Notes under the pieces: model-generated | What the model saw: only the letters and a program-made list of their open reading frames with translations | The model's database searches: none | Told to the model about the DNA's origin: nothing | Part shown: positions 14,898 to 25,661 of the stretch, in pieces | Layout: every line of letters starts with the position of its first letter | Numbering within the stretch: the first letter of the stretch is position 1 | Origin: Streptomyces shenzhenensis | GTDB taxonomy: Bacteria; Actinomycetota; Actinomycetes; Streptomycetales; Streptomycetaceae | NCBI RefSeq assembly: GCF_003688995.1 | Contig: NZ_PENI01000042.1 | Location: 22,619-86,618, forward strand | DNA: 64,000 nt | Direction of reading: 5' to 3' | Made by a program: the position numbers and the translations under genes

Positions 14898-17501
14898 GTG
14901 CGCATCAGACCGTTCAGAGATCGACTTGTCCTGCTCCTCGCGGCAGTGCTGGGCGCCGCGGGACTGGCCGCAGCGCCCGCCGCGACGGCCGCGGACGACC
15001 CCGTCGAGGTCCATGGCCTCAAGGGCGAGTACTACACCCAGTCCGCTCCCGGAGCCTTCGACTTCCATGAACTCAAGGCCACCGGATTCGACCCGCAACT
15101 GGACTTCGACTCGCTGGAGTCCCGGCTGAGTTCGGCCACCGGACGGTCGGACGACGTCAGCGTCCGCTGGACCGGCCGGATCGTGCCGGAGAAGACCGGC
15201 CCCACCACCTTCTCGATCATCGGCGACAACGGCTTCCGGCTCTGGGTCGGCGGCCGGCTCGTCATCGACCACTGGGTCGACGACTGGGACCGCGAACAGA
15301 CCGCCGAGCCTGTGGAGTTGACGGCCGGTCAGGCCTACGACTTCAAGGTCGAGTACTTCGAGCACTACGGGGGCTCCAACCTGCACGTCCGCTGGACCCC
15401 GCCGGGCGGTACGAAGACGGCCGTCCCGCAGTCCGCGTTCCGGCTGCCCGAGGGCTATGCCTACGACGGCGCCATCGGCACCACGGTCCTCAAGGACGGC
15501 CGGACCCTCCGCCTCGACTTCGCCCAGTCGCTGACGGCGCCCCCGGCCACACTCACCGACCACCTGGACGCCGTGATCGGCGGCGCCACCTGGCCGCTCG
15601 GCCGGGCCCGGCTCGACCCGGCCGACCACAAGGCACTGCTGGTCCCGCTGAAGGAGCCCGTCGTCGGCAACAAGACCGGCACCGCGCGCGGCACCGCCGA
15701 TGTGCGCTACGACGGAGCGGGCGGCCTGACCAGCACGGGCGGCAACGTTGTCAGCCCGTTCTGGAGCAGCGGCGGCAACCGCTCCACCTACGAGCTGAGC
15801 ACTCCTTGGGCCGAGGACGTCACCCCGGCCAACGCCCACCGAGAGTACCCGCGGCCCCAGTTGACCCGCGGCGACTGGCAGAACCTCAACGGCACCTGGC
15901 AGTTCGCCGCCGCCGAGGCCGGTGAGCAGCCCCCGGTCGGCCGCAAGCTCGCCGAGCGGATCCTCGTCCCCTACCCGGTCGAGTCCCAGCTCTCGGGCCT
16001 CGAACGGCACGAGGACCGGATGTGGTACCGGCGCACCTTCACCGTCCCGGCCGGCTGGAAGATCGGCTCCGGCAAGCGCCTGCAACTGAACTTCGGCGCG
16101 GTCGACTGGCGTACCGAGGTGTACGTCAACGGCACCAAGGTCACCGAACACGAGGGCGGCTACGACAAGTTCAGCGCCGACATCACCGACGCCCTCAAGC
16201 CCGGCCGCACCCAGGAGCTGATCGTCGGCGTCTACGACCCGACCGACGCCGCGAACGGCGAGAACCCGCCGCTCGGCAAGCAGCGCCTCGACCCCAGCGG
16301 CATCTGGTACACCCCGAGTTCGGGCATCTGGCAGACCGTATGGCTGGAACCCGTCGCCGCCGACCACGTCGACTCGCTCAAGCTCACCCCGGACGTCGAC
16401 GCGGGCACCCTGACCGTCGAGCCGAAGGGCGTGCGCGCCGGACTTCCGGTCACGGCGACGGCGTACGCCGGCAACCGGCCGGTCGCCACCGTCACCGGAC
16501 GCAGCGGCACCCCGCTCACCCTGAAGATCCGCAACCCGCGGCTGTGGTCGCCGGACGACCCGTATCTGTACGACCTGAAGGTGAGCGTCGGCGCCGACCG
16601 CGTCGGCAGCTACTTCGGCATGCGGTCCATCGCGGTCGAGAAGATCGACGGCACCCCGCGCACCGTCCTCAACGGCGCACCCGTGTTCATGATGGCCACC
16701 CTGGACCAGGGTTTCTGGCCTGACGGCCTGCACACGGCGCCGAGCGACGCGGCGCTCGCCTACGACCTCAAGATGCACAAGAAGATGGGCTTCAACGCCG
16801 TCCGCAAACACATCAAGGTCGAGCCCGACCGCTGGTTCTACTGGGCGGACAAGCTGGGCCTGATGGTGTGGCAGGACATGCCGGCGATGACCGCGGGCGT
16901 GAACCCGGACGCCGACTCCCGCGCCCAGTACGAGCGCGAGATGAAGCAGATGATCGACGAGCACATCAGCAGCCCGTCGATCGTCATGTGGGTCACCTTC
17001 AACGAGGGCTGGGGCCAGTACGACATGGCCCGCATCGCCGACCAGGCCGCGGCATGGGACCCGACCCGGCTGGTCAACAGCATGTCGGGCCTCAACCTCG
17101 GCGCGGACGGCGGCACCGGCGACATCATGGACGAGCACGGCTATCCGAGCCCCGCGCTGCCACCGCACCCGGACGGCGAACGGGCCCTGGTCAGCGGCGA
17201 GTACGGCGGCCTCGGCCTCGCCGTGCCCGGACACGCCTGGTCGGTGCAGCAGTCGTACGTCGACGTCGATCCGGCCACCTACACCGACGACTACCTCACC
17301 AAGCTCGCCGAGGTGCACGCCCTGGCCTGCCGGGGCGGCAACGGCGCCGTGTACACCCAGATCACGGACGTCGAGGGCGAGCTGAACGGGCTGATCACCT
17401 ACGACCGCAAGGTCGTCAAGCCGGATGTGCGGCGACTCGCGGCCGCCCACGAGGCACTGATCGACGACGCGTCCCGGGCGACCCCCGCAGGCTGCGTCTG
17501 A
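14898..17501 (+). CDS. Secreted PA14-containing glycoside hydrolase family 2
   Basis: An 867-residue secreted enzyme. A Sec signal peptide ends near residue 32 (AATAA). Residues about 40-155 form a PA14 carbohydrate-binding domain (GLKGEYYT, FSIIGDNGFRLWVGGRLVID). From about 320 come the GH2 jelly-roll (LNGTWQFA, RMWYRRTFTVP), the Ig-like domain and a TIM barrel. The catalytic acid/base is E703 (TFNEGWG) and the nucleophile E768 (SGEYGGLG). GTG 14898 has AAGGAGG 6 bases upstream. GH2 covers beta-galactosidases, glucuronidases, mannosidases and also beta-galactofuranosidases reported from Streptomyces. Next to a YtfQ-like importer, galactofuranosidase is a reasonable but unproven guess. Confidence 0.88.
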   Translation: MRIRPFRDRLVLLLAAVLGAAGLAAAPAATAADDPVEVHGLKGEYYTQSAPGAFDFHELKATGFDPQLDFDSLESRLSSATGRSDDVSVRWTGRIVPEKTGPTTFSIIGDNGFRLWVGGRLVIDHWVDDWDREQTAEPVELTAGQAYDFKVEYFEHYGGSNLHVRWTPPGGTKTAVPQSAFRLPEGYAYDGAIGTTVLKDGRTLRLDFAQSLTAPPATLTDHLDAVIGGATWPLGRARLDPADHKALLVPLKEPVVGNKTGTARGTADVRYDGAGGLTSTGGNVVSPFWSSGGNRSTYELSTPWAEDVTPANAHREYPRPQLTRGDWQNLNGTWQFAAAEAGEQPPVGRKLAERILVPYPVESQLSGLERHEDRMWYRRTFTVPAGWKIGSGKRLQLNFGAVDWRTEVYVNGTKVTEHEGGYDKFSADITDALKPGRTQELIVGVYDPTDAANGENPPLGKQRLDPSGIWYTPSSGIWQTVWLEPVAADHVDSLKLTPDVDAGTLTVEPKGVRAGLPVTATAYAGNRPVATVTGRSGTPLTLKIRNPRLWSPDDPYLYDLKVSVGADRVGSYFGMRSIAVEKIDGTPRTVLNGAPVFMMATLDQGFWPDGLHTAPSDAALAYDLKMHKKMGFNAVRKHIKVEPDRWFYWADKLGLMVWQDMPAMTAGVNPDADSRAQYEREMKQMIDEHISSPSIVMWVTFNEGWGQYDMARIADQAAAWDPTRLVNSMSGLNLGADGGTGDIMDEHGYPSPALPPHPDGERALVSGEYGGLGLAVPGHAWSVQQSYVDVDPATYTDDYLTKLAEVHALACRGGNGAVYTQITDVEGELNGLITYDRKVVKPDVRRLAAAHEALIDDASRATPAGCV

Positions 17502-17509
17502 CCCCCGGA

Positions 17510-17543
17510 CCGCCCGGCGAGCGCACTCCCGCTCGCCGGGCGG
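17510..17543. terminator. Terminator after GH2 gene
   Basis: Perfect 14-bp stem (17510-17523 with 17530-17543, CCGCCCGGCGAGCG arm) and 6-base loop, 9 bases after the GH2 stop. Confidence 0.85.
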
Positions 17544-17919
17544 CCCCGGCCACCGGAACTTCCGGGCGCACAAGGACGCCGACAGTTCAGGGGTCCGGCT
17601 CGGCCCGGGTCGTGTCGCCGTGCAGGACGCCACGTGGTCCCAGGCGTGCGCGCCGCCCGAAGCGGCCGGCCACACCCCGGCGTTGAGGTGGCGCGGTCAC
17701 CTGCCGGGACAGTCGGCGGGCATCAGCCGTACCCCGCCGGCGCCCGGCACGGCACACCAGGTCGCGTCGGCCCGGAGGAGCAACGGGCGGGCCGGAGGCG
17801 TGCTTTGCCGAATCCGCAAAGAACTTTGCCGGATCCGGCGTATCGGCGCAGGCTCTCCCCGGGTGGCGCCGGGACCACCCACCGCAGCCCGCGCTGCGCC
17901 GAACCTCCAGGGAGGCCCC
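17544..17919 (+). promoter_or_regulatory. Upstream region of broken methyltransferase with TTTGC palindrome
   Basis: No gene seen. CTTTGC-N7-GCAAAG (17803-17821) is a perfect spaced inverted repeat, and its left part CTTTGCCGRATCCG is repeated directly at 17825-17838. This may be an operator. A GGGAGG ribosome-binding site (17910-17915) serves the ATG at 17920. Confidence 0.35.
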
Positions 17920-18735
17920 ATGACCGAGATGCCCACCATGCGACCCGAGGAGTTCTGGGAGACCAGGTACCGGCGGAACGACCGGGTCTGGAGCGGCCGG
18001 CCCAATCCGCTGCTCGTCCGCGAGGTGGCCGGACTGCGCCCCGGTACCGCCCTCGACCTGGGCTGCGGCGAGGGCGCCGACGCGGTGTGGCTGGCCGCGC
18101 GCGGCTGGCGGGTCACCGGCGCCGACATATCGACCACGGCGCCAGGCCCTGTCGTCAAACTCCCGCCTGCCCCGCGACGCCATGCACGCACTCTCGCCGC
18201 ACCGGACACAGGCCCAAGTACGTCCAGTACGAGGACCTGCGCCCGGCGCACCGAGAGCACGCACCTGACGCCGCAGGGCCCGCCCTCCGGGCGGACGACG
18301 GGAGTTTGACGACAGGACCTGGACCGCGCCGCCGCGCACGCCGCCGCGGCCGGGGTCGCCGGCCGCACGGTCTGGGAGCGCCACGAACTGGGCCCGAGCT
18401 TCCCGCAGGGCCGGTTCGACCTGGTGAACGCCCAGTATCTGCAGTCCCCGGTGGAACTGGACCAGCGCGAGGTGCTGCGCCGTGCCGCCGACGCGGTCGC
18501 CGCCGGCGGCACGCTCCTCGTCGTGCTGCACGCGGGCTGGCCGTCCTGGCAGACCGAGCCGCCCTTCGACCACCCGTTCCCCACGCTGCGCGGTGTCCTC
18601 GACGAGCTCGCGCTCCCCGAGGCGGGCTGGACCGTCGAGACGCTGGAGACGGTGCGGCGCACGAGCGAGTCGCCGGACGGCACGGAGGGTTTCCGCGACG
18701 ACAACGTGTGGCGTCTGCGCCGCACCGGCGACTGA
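17920..18735 (+). pseudogene. Class I SAM-dependent methyltransferase, interrupted by an insertion
   Basis: The N-terminal half reads MRPEEFWETRYRRNDRVWSG, then LDLGCGEGADAVWLAARGW (SAM motif I) and RVTGADIS. After 18141 the family match stops; it resumes in the same frame at 18319 with LDRAAAHAAAAGV and continues to RRTGD at 18735. Removing 18142-18318 (177 bp, 59 codons) restores an uninterrupted 212-residue enzyme with the expected DISxxALxRA spacing. The inserted DNA carries an in-frame TGA at 18307-18309, so the present product is truncated before the substrate-binding part. The downstream piece has an internal ATG (18424) but cannot bind SAM alone. Original substrate unknown. Confidence 0.85.
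18142..18322. mobile_element. MITE-like element inside methyltransferase gene
   Basis: A 177-181 bp insertion bounded by terminal inverted repeats of 23 bp with one mismatch (18142-18164 and 18300-18322). The shared inner part is CCTGTCGTCAAACTCCC. It is too short to encode a transposase and has no complete gene, so it is probably a non-autonomous element moved by an insertion sequence with the same ends elsewhere in the genome. No clear target duplication longer than one base was found; the exact boundary is uncertain by about 4 bases. Confidence 0.85.
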
Positions 18736-18753
18736 CGGCCGCGCCCGCCCCGG

Positions 18754-21129
<2,376 letters not shown>

Positions 21130-21197
21130 CGGTGCCTCCGGCGGGCACGCCGCGGCTGCGGCCGGCGCGGTCGCGGCGGACGGTCAGGACGGGAAGG

Positions 21198-21713
21198 TCA
21201 GGAGCCGGAGGGCGGGGGAGGCGCCCGCCCGCGCTGCCGGGTCGCGTCGGTACCGGAGGGGCTGGGAACGGCCCTGTACCACGGTGCCCGCGTGGCGGCG
21301 GGTACCGGGAGGGCCGCGGCGGTGGCCGCGGTGGCCGCCTGATGGCCGGGCGGACCGGGGCGTTCGGCGCGCTGCTCGTCTCGGGTGCCGGCTCGCGCGG
21401 CGCCGACGGCGTAGTGGTTCTCGTCGGCGCGCGGGCCGGTGTCGAACCGGTGGACGGCCGCGCTCAGGCGGACGCCCTCGTCGTGGTGGACGGCACGGTC
21501 CTCGTGACCGTCCGCGATCGCCGACGCGGTGACCGGCGCCGAGGCGCCCGGACCGGGCCGGGCGTCCGCAGGGGCGAACGCCGTCGTCAGCAGGGCCAGC
21601 AGGACGGCAGCCAGCACGGCCAGCTGCCGCGCCGGGCCGCCGGCCGCGGTCCGGGGGATGGCCGTCGGCCGGCGGGCCGCCGGCCCGGGGACGGCGTGCG
21701 GACGCACGGACAT
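21198..21713 (-). CDS. Hypothetical single-TM or secreted protein upstream of secDF
   Basis: 171 residues. A basic N-terminus precedes one hydrophobic segment (LAVLAAVLLALLTTAFAPADA), which looks like a signal peptide with an alanine-rich cleavage site. The rest is Ala/Pro/Arg-rich and probably disordered, with His-containing stretches. No family recognised. AAAGGGG precedes ATG 21713. It lies 68 bases upstream of secDF in the same direction, so the two may be co-transcribed. Confidence 0.6.
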   Translation of the reverse strand: MSVRPHAVPGPAARRPTAIPRTAAGGPARQLAVLAAVLLALLTTAFAPADARPGPGASAPVTASAIADGHEDRAVHHDEGVRLSAAVHRFDTGPRADENHYAVGAARAGTRDEQRAERPGPPGHQAATAATAAALPVPAATRAPWYRAVPSPSGTDATRQRGRAPPPPSGS

Positions 21714-21835
21714 GCGCCGTCCCCTTTCGTCTCGTGGTGGTTCGTCTCGTGGTGGCTGTCGGTGTGGTGCGGCGGGCTGACCCGGGGTCCTGGCAGTGGG
21801 GGCGCACGGCCAGGACCCCGGGAGCGGGGGGAGGA

Positions 21836-22495
21836 TCAGGGTTCGACCAGCCCCGCCCGGATCGCGTAGCGGGTGAGGTCGAGCCGGTCGCGCAGGCCGA
21901 GCTTCTGCAACAGGTTGGCCCGGTGCCGCTGGACCGTCTTGACGCTGATGAAGAGGAGCTCGGCGATCTCCTTGGAGGACCGCCCCTCGGCCACCAGCTT
22001 GAGCACCTCCTCCTCGCGGGGCGTGAGGATCTGGTCGGGGGTCTCCTCGCCGTGCCGCACCCGGTCCAGGTAGTTGCGGATCAGGGCGGTGACCGCGCCC
22101 GGGTAGAGGAAGGGCTCGTCGCGCATCGCGGCCCGGCAGGCGGCGACCAGATCGCGGTCCGCGACCGACTTCAGCACATAGCCGCAGGCGCCGGCCTTCA
22201 ACGCCTGGAAGAAGTACTGCTCGTTGTCGTGCATCGTGAGCATCAGGATCCGCAGGCCCGGCATCAGCCCGGCGAGTTCGCGGGTGGCCTGCAGCCCGGT
22301 CAGCCGGGGCATGGCGATGTCCAGGACCGCGAGGTCGACCTCGTGACTGCGGGCCATCTCGATGGCCTCCGCCCCGTCACCCGCCTCGGCGACCACCTCC
22401 AGGTCGGGCTCCCGGTCGAGGATGAGCCGCACGCCGCGCCGGACCAGCGCGTGATCGTCGGCGAGCAGAATGCGGATCTTGGTCGGGTCGGGCAT
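21836..22495 (-). CDS. NarL/LuxR-family response regulator
   Basis: 219 residues. The receiver domain has acidic residues at ADDH and the phospho-acceptor D59 (LAVLDIAMP), with the conserved KAGACGYVLK loop. The C-terminal LuxR helix-turn-helix is clear (LTPREEEVLKLVAEGRSSKE, then VSKTVQRHRANLLQKLGLRD-like sequence). It begins 2 bases after the histidine kinase stop, so the pair is one operon. It has no added sensor domain. Target genes unknown; the divergent stress-like genes from 23822 are the nearest candidates. Confidence 0.92.
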   Translation of the reverse strand: MPDPTKIRILLADDHALVRRGVRLILDREPDLEVVAEAGDGAEAIEMARSHEVDLAVLDIAMPRLTGLQATRELAGLMPGLRILMLTMHDNEQYFFQALKAGACGYVLKSVADRDLVAACRAAMRDEPFLYPGAVTALIRNYLDRVRHGEETPDQILTPREEEVLKLVAEGRSSKEIAELLFISVKTVQRHRANLLQKLGLRDRLDLTRYAIRAGLVEP

Positions 22496-22497
22496 GC

Positions 22498-23457
22498 TCA
22501 GGACTGCTTTCTCGGGACGGGCGCGGCGAGCCGGATCTGGGTGCCGGTACGGGGCGCGGAGACGGGGGAGATGTCGAGGGCGGCCCCGATGAGCAGGGCC
22601 CGCTCCCGCATTCCACGGATGCCCGCGCCCTCGCGCGCCGCCTTCATACCGCGGCCGTCGTCGGTGACGGCGAGCACCACCGCGTCGTCGGTGTGCTGCA
22701 ACGCCACCACGACCCGCTCGGCGTCCGCGTGGCGGGCCGCGTTGGTCAGGCTCTCCTGGGCGACCCGGTAGAGCACCAGCTCGGTCTCCGGCTCCAGGGC
22801 GGGCAGGTCGGCCGCGAAGCGGCGCTGCACCCGCAGACCGGTGTGGGTGGCGAAGTCATGGGTGAGCGAGGTCAGCGCGCTCACCAGGCCCAGGTCGTCC
22901 AGCACGCCCGGACGCAGCCGGCGCACCAGGCGGCGCACCTCGTCCAGGCTCTCCCGGGTGATCTCCTGCACCTGGCACAGCTCCCCGCGCAGCGGCTCCT
23001 CCGCCTCGTCCGCGGCCCGCTTCAGGGCGAGCAGCACGGCGGTCAGGCTCTGTCCGACCTCGTCGTGCAGTTCCTGGGCGATACGGCGGCGCTCCGCCTC
23101 CTGCGCGAGCAGCACCCGGGCACTGCTCGTGGCGCGTTCCTGCTCCAGCCGGTCCAGCATCGCGTTGAAGGTGCGGATCAGGTCGGCGACCTCGGCGCCG
23201 CCTCGGGCCGGCAGCCGCTGGCCGGGCCGCAGCAGGTCGACGGTGGTCATCAGCCCGGTGAGCCGGTCCAGCGGGGCCAGGCCCCAGCGCAGCAGGGCGG
23301 CGTTGGCGGCCAGCAGCACGGCGAGCCCGCCCAACAGGATGATCGCCTCGGTCAGCACGACCGGCACGGAAACGGTGACGGGAGCCCACAGCAGCAGCCC
23401 CGTGGCCGTACCCAGCACCACGGCGTTGAGCGCGAAGATCCGCCAGAACAGGGACAC
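22498..23457 (-). CDS. NarL-type sensor histidine kinase
   Basis: 319 residues. Two membrane helices at the N-terminus enclose a very short outside loop, followed by a HAMP linker (GLAPLDRLTGLMTTVDLLRPG). The HisKA_3 dimerisation/phospho-acceptor motif is RRIAQELHDEVGQSL with H131, and the ATPase domain has TNAARHA (N box) and VTDDGRGM (G box). With almost no extracellular domain it probably senses a membrane or cytoplasmic cue. GTG 23457 has GGAGGAG 9 bases upstream. It is co-expressed with the regulator at 21836-22495. Confidence 0.92.
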   Translation of the reverse strand: MSLFWRIFALNAVVLGTATGLLLWAPVTVSVPVVLTEAIILLGGLAVLLAANAALLRWGLAPLDRLTGLMTTVDLLRPGQRLPARGGAEVADLIRTFNAMLDRLEQERATSSARVLLAQEAERRRIAQELHDEVGQSLTAVLLALKRAADEAEEPLRGELCQVQEITRESLDEVRRLVRRLRPGVLDDLGLVSALTSLTHDFATHTGLRVQRRFAADLPALEPETELVLYRVAQESLTNAARHADAERVVVALQHTDDAVVLAVTDDGRGMKAAREGAGIRGMRERALLIGAALDISPVSAPRTGTQIRLAAPVPRKQS

Positions 23458-23821
23458 CGGTGCGTACTCCTCCTCGTGTGACGCGGTCTGCCTCTACTGT
23501 CGTCCATCGCACCCCGGCACCGGCCCGCGGCCCCCCGGGTCCCGGCCCGCGCCCGCCCCAGCATGACCGTCGCCAGGTCGCGGGTCGATGGGACCTGACG
23601 CCCATTTCGGGTGGCTCGACGTACCCATGCCGCCCCCGGATGGATGTTCCGACCGCAGGGAAATGGGGCCTGCGCCCGATGGGTTTCCGCCGCCGCGGCG
23701 ATCAGGGTTGAGGCATGACCGAACCGCTCCGGCCACGGACGGTGTGGCCGTCGGACCGCCCGCCGCCCGGGGCCGTCCGCCGCCGCCCACCATCCGCACC
23801 GGCCGAGAAAGGGCCCTCACC
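23458..23821. promoter_or_regulatory. Divergent region with two GGGRCC-containing direct repeats
   Basis: Between the kinase and the DksA-like gene, ATGGGACCTGACGCCCATTTC (start 23588) is echoed by ATGGGGCCTGCGCCC (start 23663). Such GGGACC-type motifs recall DosR/DevR-type sites, but the match is loose. AGAAAGGG at 23805-23812 is the probable ribosome-binding site of the next gene. No gene in this stretch. Confidence 0.35.
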
Positions 23822-24169
23822 ATGTCTGTCGACACCCCGCGCACGCCCCTCGACACCTCGCGCACCGAACCGCGTCCCGCCCGGCTGAGCCCGGACGAGG
23901 CACGCCGGCGCCTCGAACACGCGCGCGCCACCCGGCTGACCCAGCTGGAGGCCCTGGACGAGACCGGGCAGACGGCGGACGACCACCTCATGTCCACGCA
24001 GCGGACCGCCATCAAGGGAGTGCTCGCAGAGATCGAGGCCGCCTTCGCCCGCATCGAGGACGGCAGCTACGGCATCTGCTCCGGCTGCGCCCAGCCCGTG
24101 CCCCCGGAGCGCCTGGAGATCCTCCCCTACACGAGCCACTGCGTCGCCTGCCGCCGCAGCACCGCCTGA
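23822..24169 (+). CDS. DksA/TraR-family C4 zinc-finger protein
   Basis: 115 residues. The N-terminal helix pair (SPDEARRRLEHARATRLTQL) is followed by the family core EIEAAFARIEDGSYGICSGC and a C4 zinc finger, CxxC at SGCAQP and CxxC at HCVAC. DksA proteins enter the RNA polymerase secondary channel and modulate stress and growth transcription. The helical part is shorter than in E. coli DksA, as in actinobacterial relatives. I start at ATG 23822 with AGAAAGGG upstream. A second DksA-like gene follows 47 bases on. Confidence 0.87.
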   Translation: MSVDTPRTPLDTSRTEPRPARLSPDEARRRLEHARATRLTQLEALDETGQTADDHLMSTQRTAIKGVLAEIEAAFARIEDGSYGICSGCAQPVPPERLEILPYTSHCVACRRSTA

Positions 24170-24216
24170 GCCGTCCCTCCGGCCCCGTCCTCCGGCCCTG
24201 CCCAAGGGGTGAAGTG

Positions 24217-24594
24217 GTGAACCCGAACCAGCAGACCATCAGGGACCGCGACACAGGCCTCACACCCGAGGACCTCGCCGCGCTCCGCGAGAACCTGACC
24301 GAGCAACGTCTGTTCCGCCGGGAGCAGCTCCAGCAGATGGCGGCGGCCGCCGGGCCCGGCGAAGCCGCCGGGAGCGGGCTGCCGGCGGCCTCACAGGTCG
24401 AGGTCCGGGTGAAACTCGCGACCTCGGCCCGCATGGTCCTCGCCGACGTCGAGGCGGCCCTGCGCCGGATGGACGAGCGCCGCTACGGCGACTGCCACCT
24501 GTGCCTGCGTCCGATCGCCAGGGAACGGCTGATGATCGTGCCGCAGGCCCGCTACTGCGCGCGCTGCCAGCAGGTGAGGGAAGCCGGACGATGA
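24217..24594 (+). CDS. Second DksA/TraR-family zinc-finger protein
   Basis: 125 residues. The first half is a long helix region (LAALRENLTEQRLFRREQLQQM); the second has the family core ADVEAALRRMDERRYGDC with a C4 finger CHLC...CARC. GTG 24217 lies 7 bases after AAGGGG; the adjacent GTG 24214 is too close. Its stop overlaps the start of the actin-like gene (ATGA at 24591-24594). It shares only the core with the previous protein, so the two are not a recent duplication and may bind polymerase differently. Confidence 0.87.
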   Translation: MNPNQQTIRDRDTGLTPEDLAALRENLTEQRLFRREQLQQMAAAAGPGEAAGSGLPAASQVEVRVKLATSARMVLADVEAALRRMDERRYGDCHLCLRPIARERLMIVPQARYCARCQQVREAGR

Positions 24595-25430
24595 ACCCCG
24601 CGCGCAGTTCCCTCGCCGTGTCCCGGCACCGGTACCGGCCGGCCTGCCGGCAGTGCTGCGGTGTCGCCCTGGACATGGGCAGCGCCCGCACCCGGGCATG
24701 GCTCGCCGGCCGGAGGACGATCGTCGACGTCCCCACGGTGACGTTCCCCGGCAGTGGCGCCGTGTACCCGATCCGGCGCGGGGCCATCGTCGACACCGCG
24801 GGCGCGGCCCGGCTGCTCGACCGGCTGCTCGGCCATCGGCTGCCCCGCCTGGTCCGTCCGCTGGTCGTGGTCACGACGCCCGTACTGGACGGGATCGCCT
24901 ACCGCGCCGCGGCCCGGGCCGCGGTGGAGGTGCTGCGGCCCCGGAGCGTGCTGACCGTGCCCAGCGCCCGCGCCGTCGCGCTGGGCGCCGAAGCGGATCT
25001 GACCCGTCCGCTGCTCGTGGTGGACGTCGGCGCGCATCTCACCGAGGTGGTGCTGCTGTCCGAGGGCGCGGTCGTGGACGCCCACCGGACCCCGCTGGGC
25101 ACCAGCGACCTCGACTCCGCGCCGCCCGCGGAGATCAGCGAGGCGGTGGTCGCGATGGTCACGGCGATGGTCCGGCAGGACCGCACGTCACTGACGCGCG
25201 ACGCCCTGGACCGAGGGGCGCTGCTGGCCGGCGGGGGCGCCCTGTGGCCGGAGATCACCCACCGCCTCACCGACCGGCTGCACGCACCGCTGCGCCCGGT
25301 GCCGGCACCGCACACCGCGGCGGTCCGCGGCGCCGCCAGACTCCTGAAGGCGGCGCACACCCATCCCGCCGTCACCGGGGTCGTCCCACCGCCCGCCGGG
25401 CATCCGCACCGGTCACCCGACCCCACATGA
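24591..25430 (+). CDS. Actin-like ATPase (MreB/StbA-like)
   Basis: 279 residues, about 60 shorter than MreB. The actin-fold nucleotide motifs are recognisable though divergent: phosphate-1 GVALDMGSARTRAWLAG, phosphate-2 LLVVDVGAHLTEVVLLSEG, and adenosine motif ALLAGGGALWPEI. The usual DIGGGT is altered to DVGAHLT, so ATP turnover may be weak. The C-terminus is Pro/His-rich. It is translationally coupled to the upstream DksA-like gene, which is unexpected for a cytoskeletal protein. It may be a nucleotide-sensing or storage-state factor rather than a rod-shape protein; that is inference. Confidence 0.75.
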   Translation: MNPARSSLAVSRHRYRPACRQCCGVALDMGSARTRAWLAGRRTIVDVPTVTFPGSGAVYPIRRGAIVDTAGAARLLDRLLGHRLPRLVRPLVVVTTPVLDGIAYRAAARAAVEVLRPRSVLTVPSARAVALGAEADLTRPLLVVDVGAHLTEVVLLSEGAVVDAHRTPLGTSDLDSAPPAEISEAVVAMVTAMVRQDRTSLTRDALDRGALLAGGGALWPEITHRLTDRLHAPLRPVPAPHTAAVRGAARLLKAAHTHPAVTGVVPPPAGHPHRSPDPT

Positions 25431-25661
25431 CGGCCGGTCCAGACCCGCTCCGCACCCCCGTCCCACGGTCCGCGACGCACAGCCCCGTCCTTCTGGCCCC
25501 GCCCGGGGCCAGGTCCGCACACCCCGTCCCCACGGTCCTCGGCGCCGAGGGCTCCGTCGTTCTCGGCCCCGTTCCCACCCCACGCCCCACGTCCCACGTC
25601 CCCTCGTGCTCTCCGGCCGACAGGTCCCCCCGTTCCCCCGGCCGAGGAAAGGAGGATCCCC

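Noticed and set aside
18424..18735. Independent small gene in the second half of the methyltransferase
   Set aside because: It is in frame with the first half once the insertion is removed and matches the same family; it is a gene fragment.
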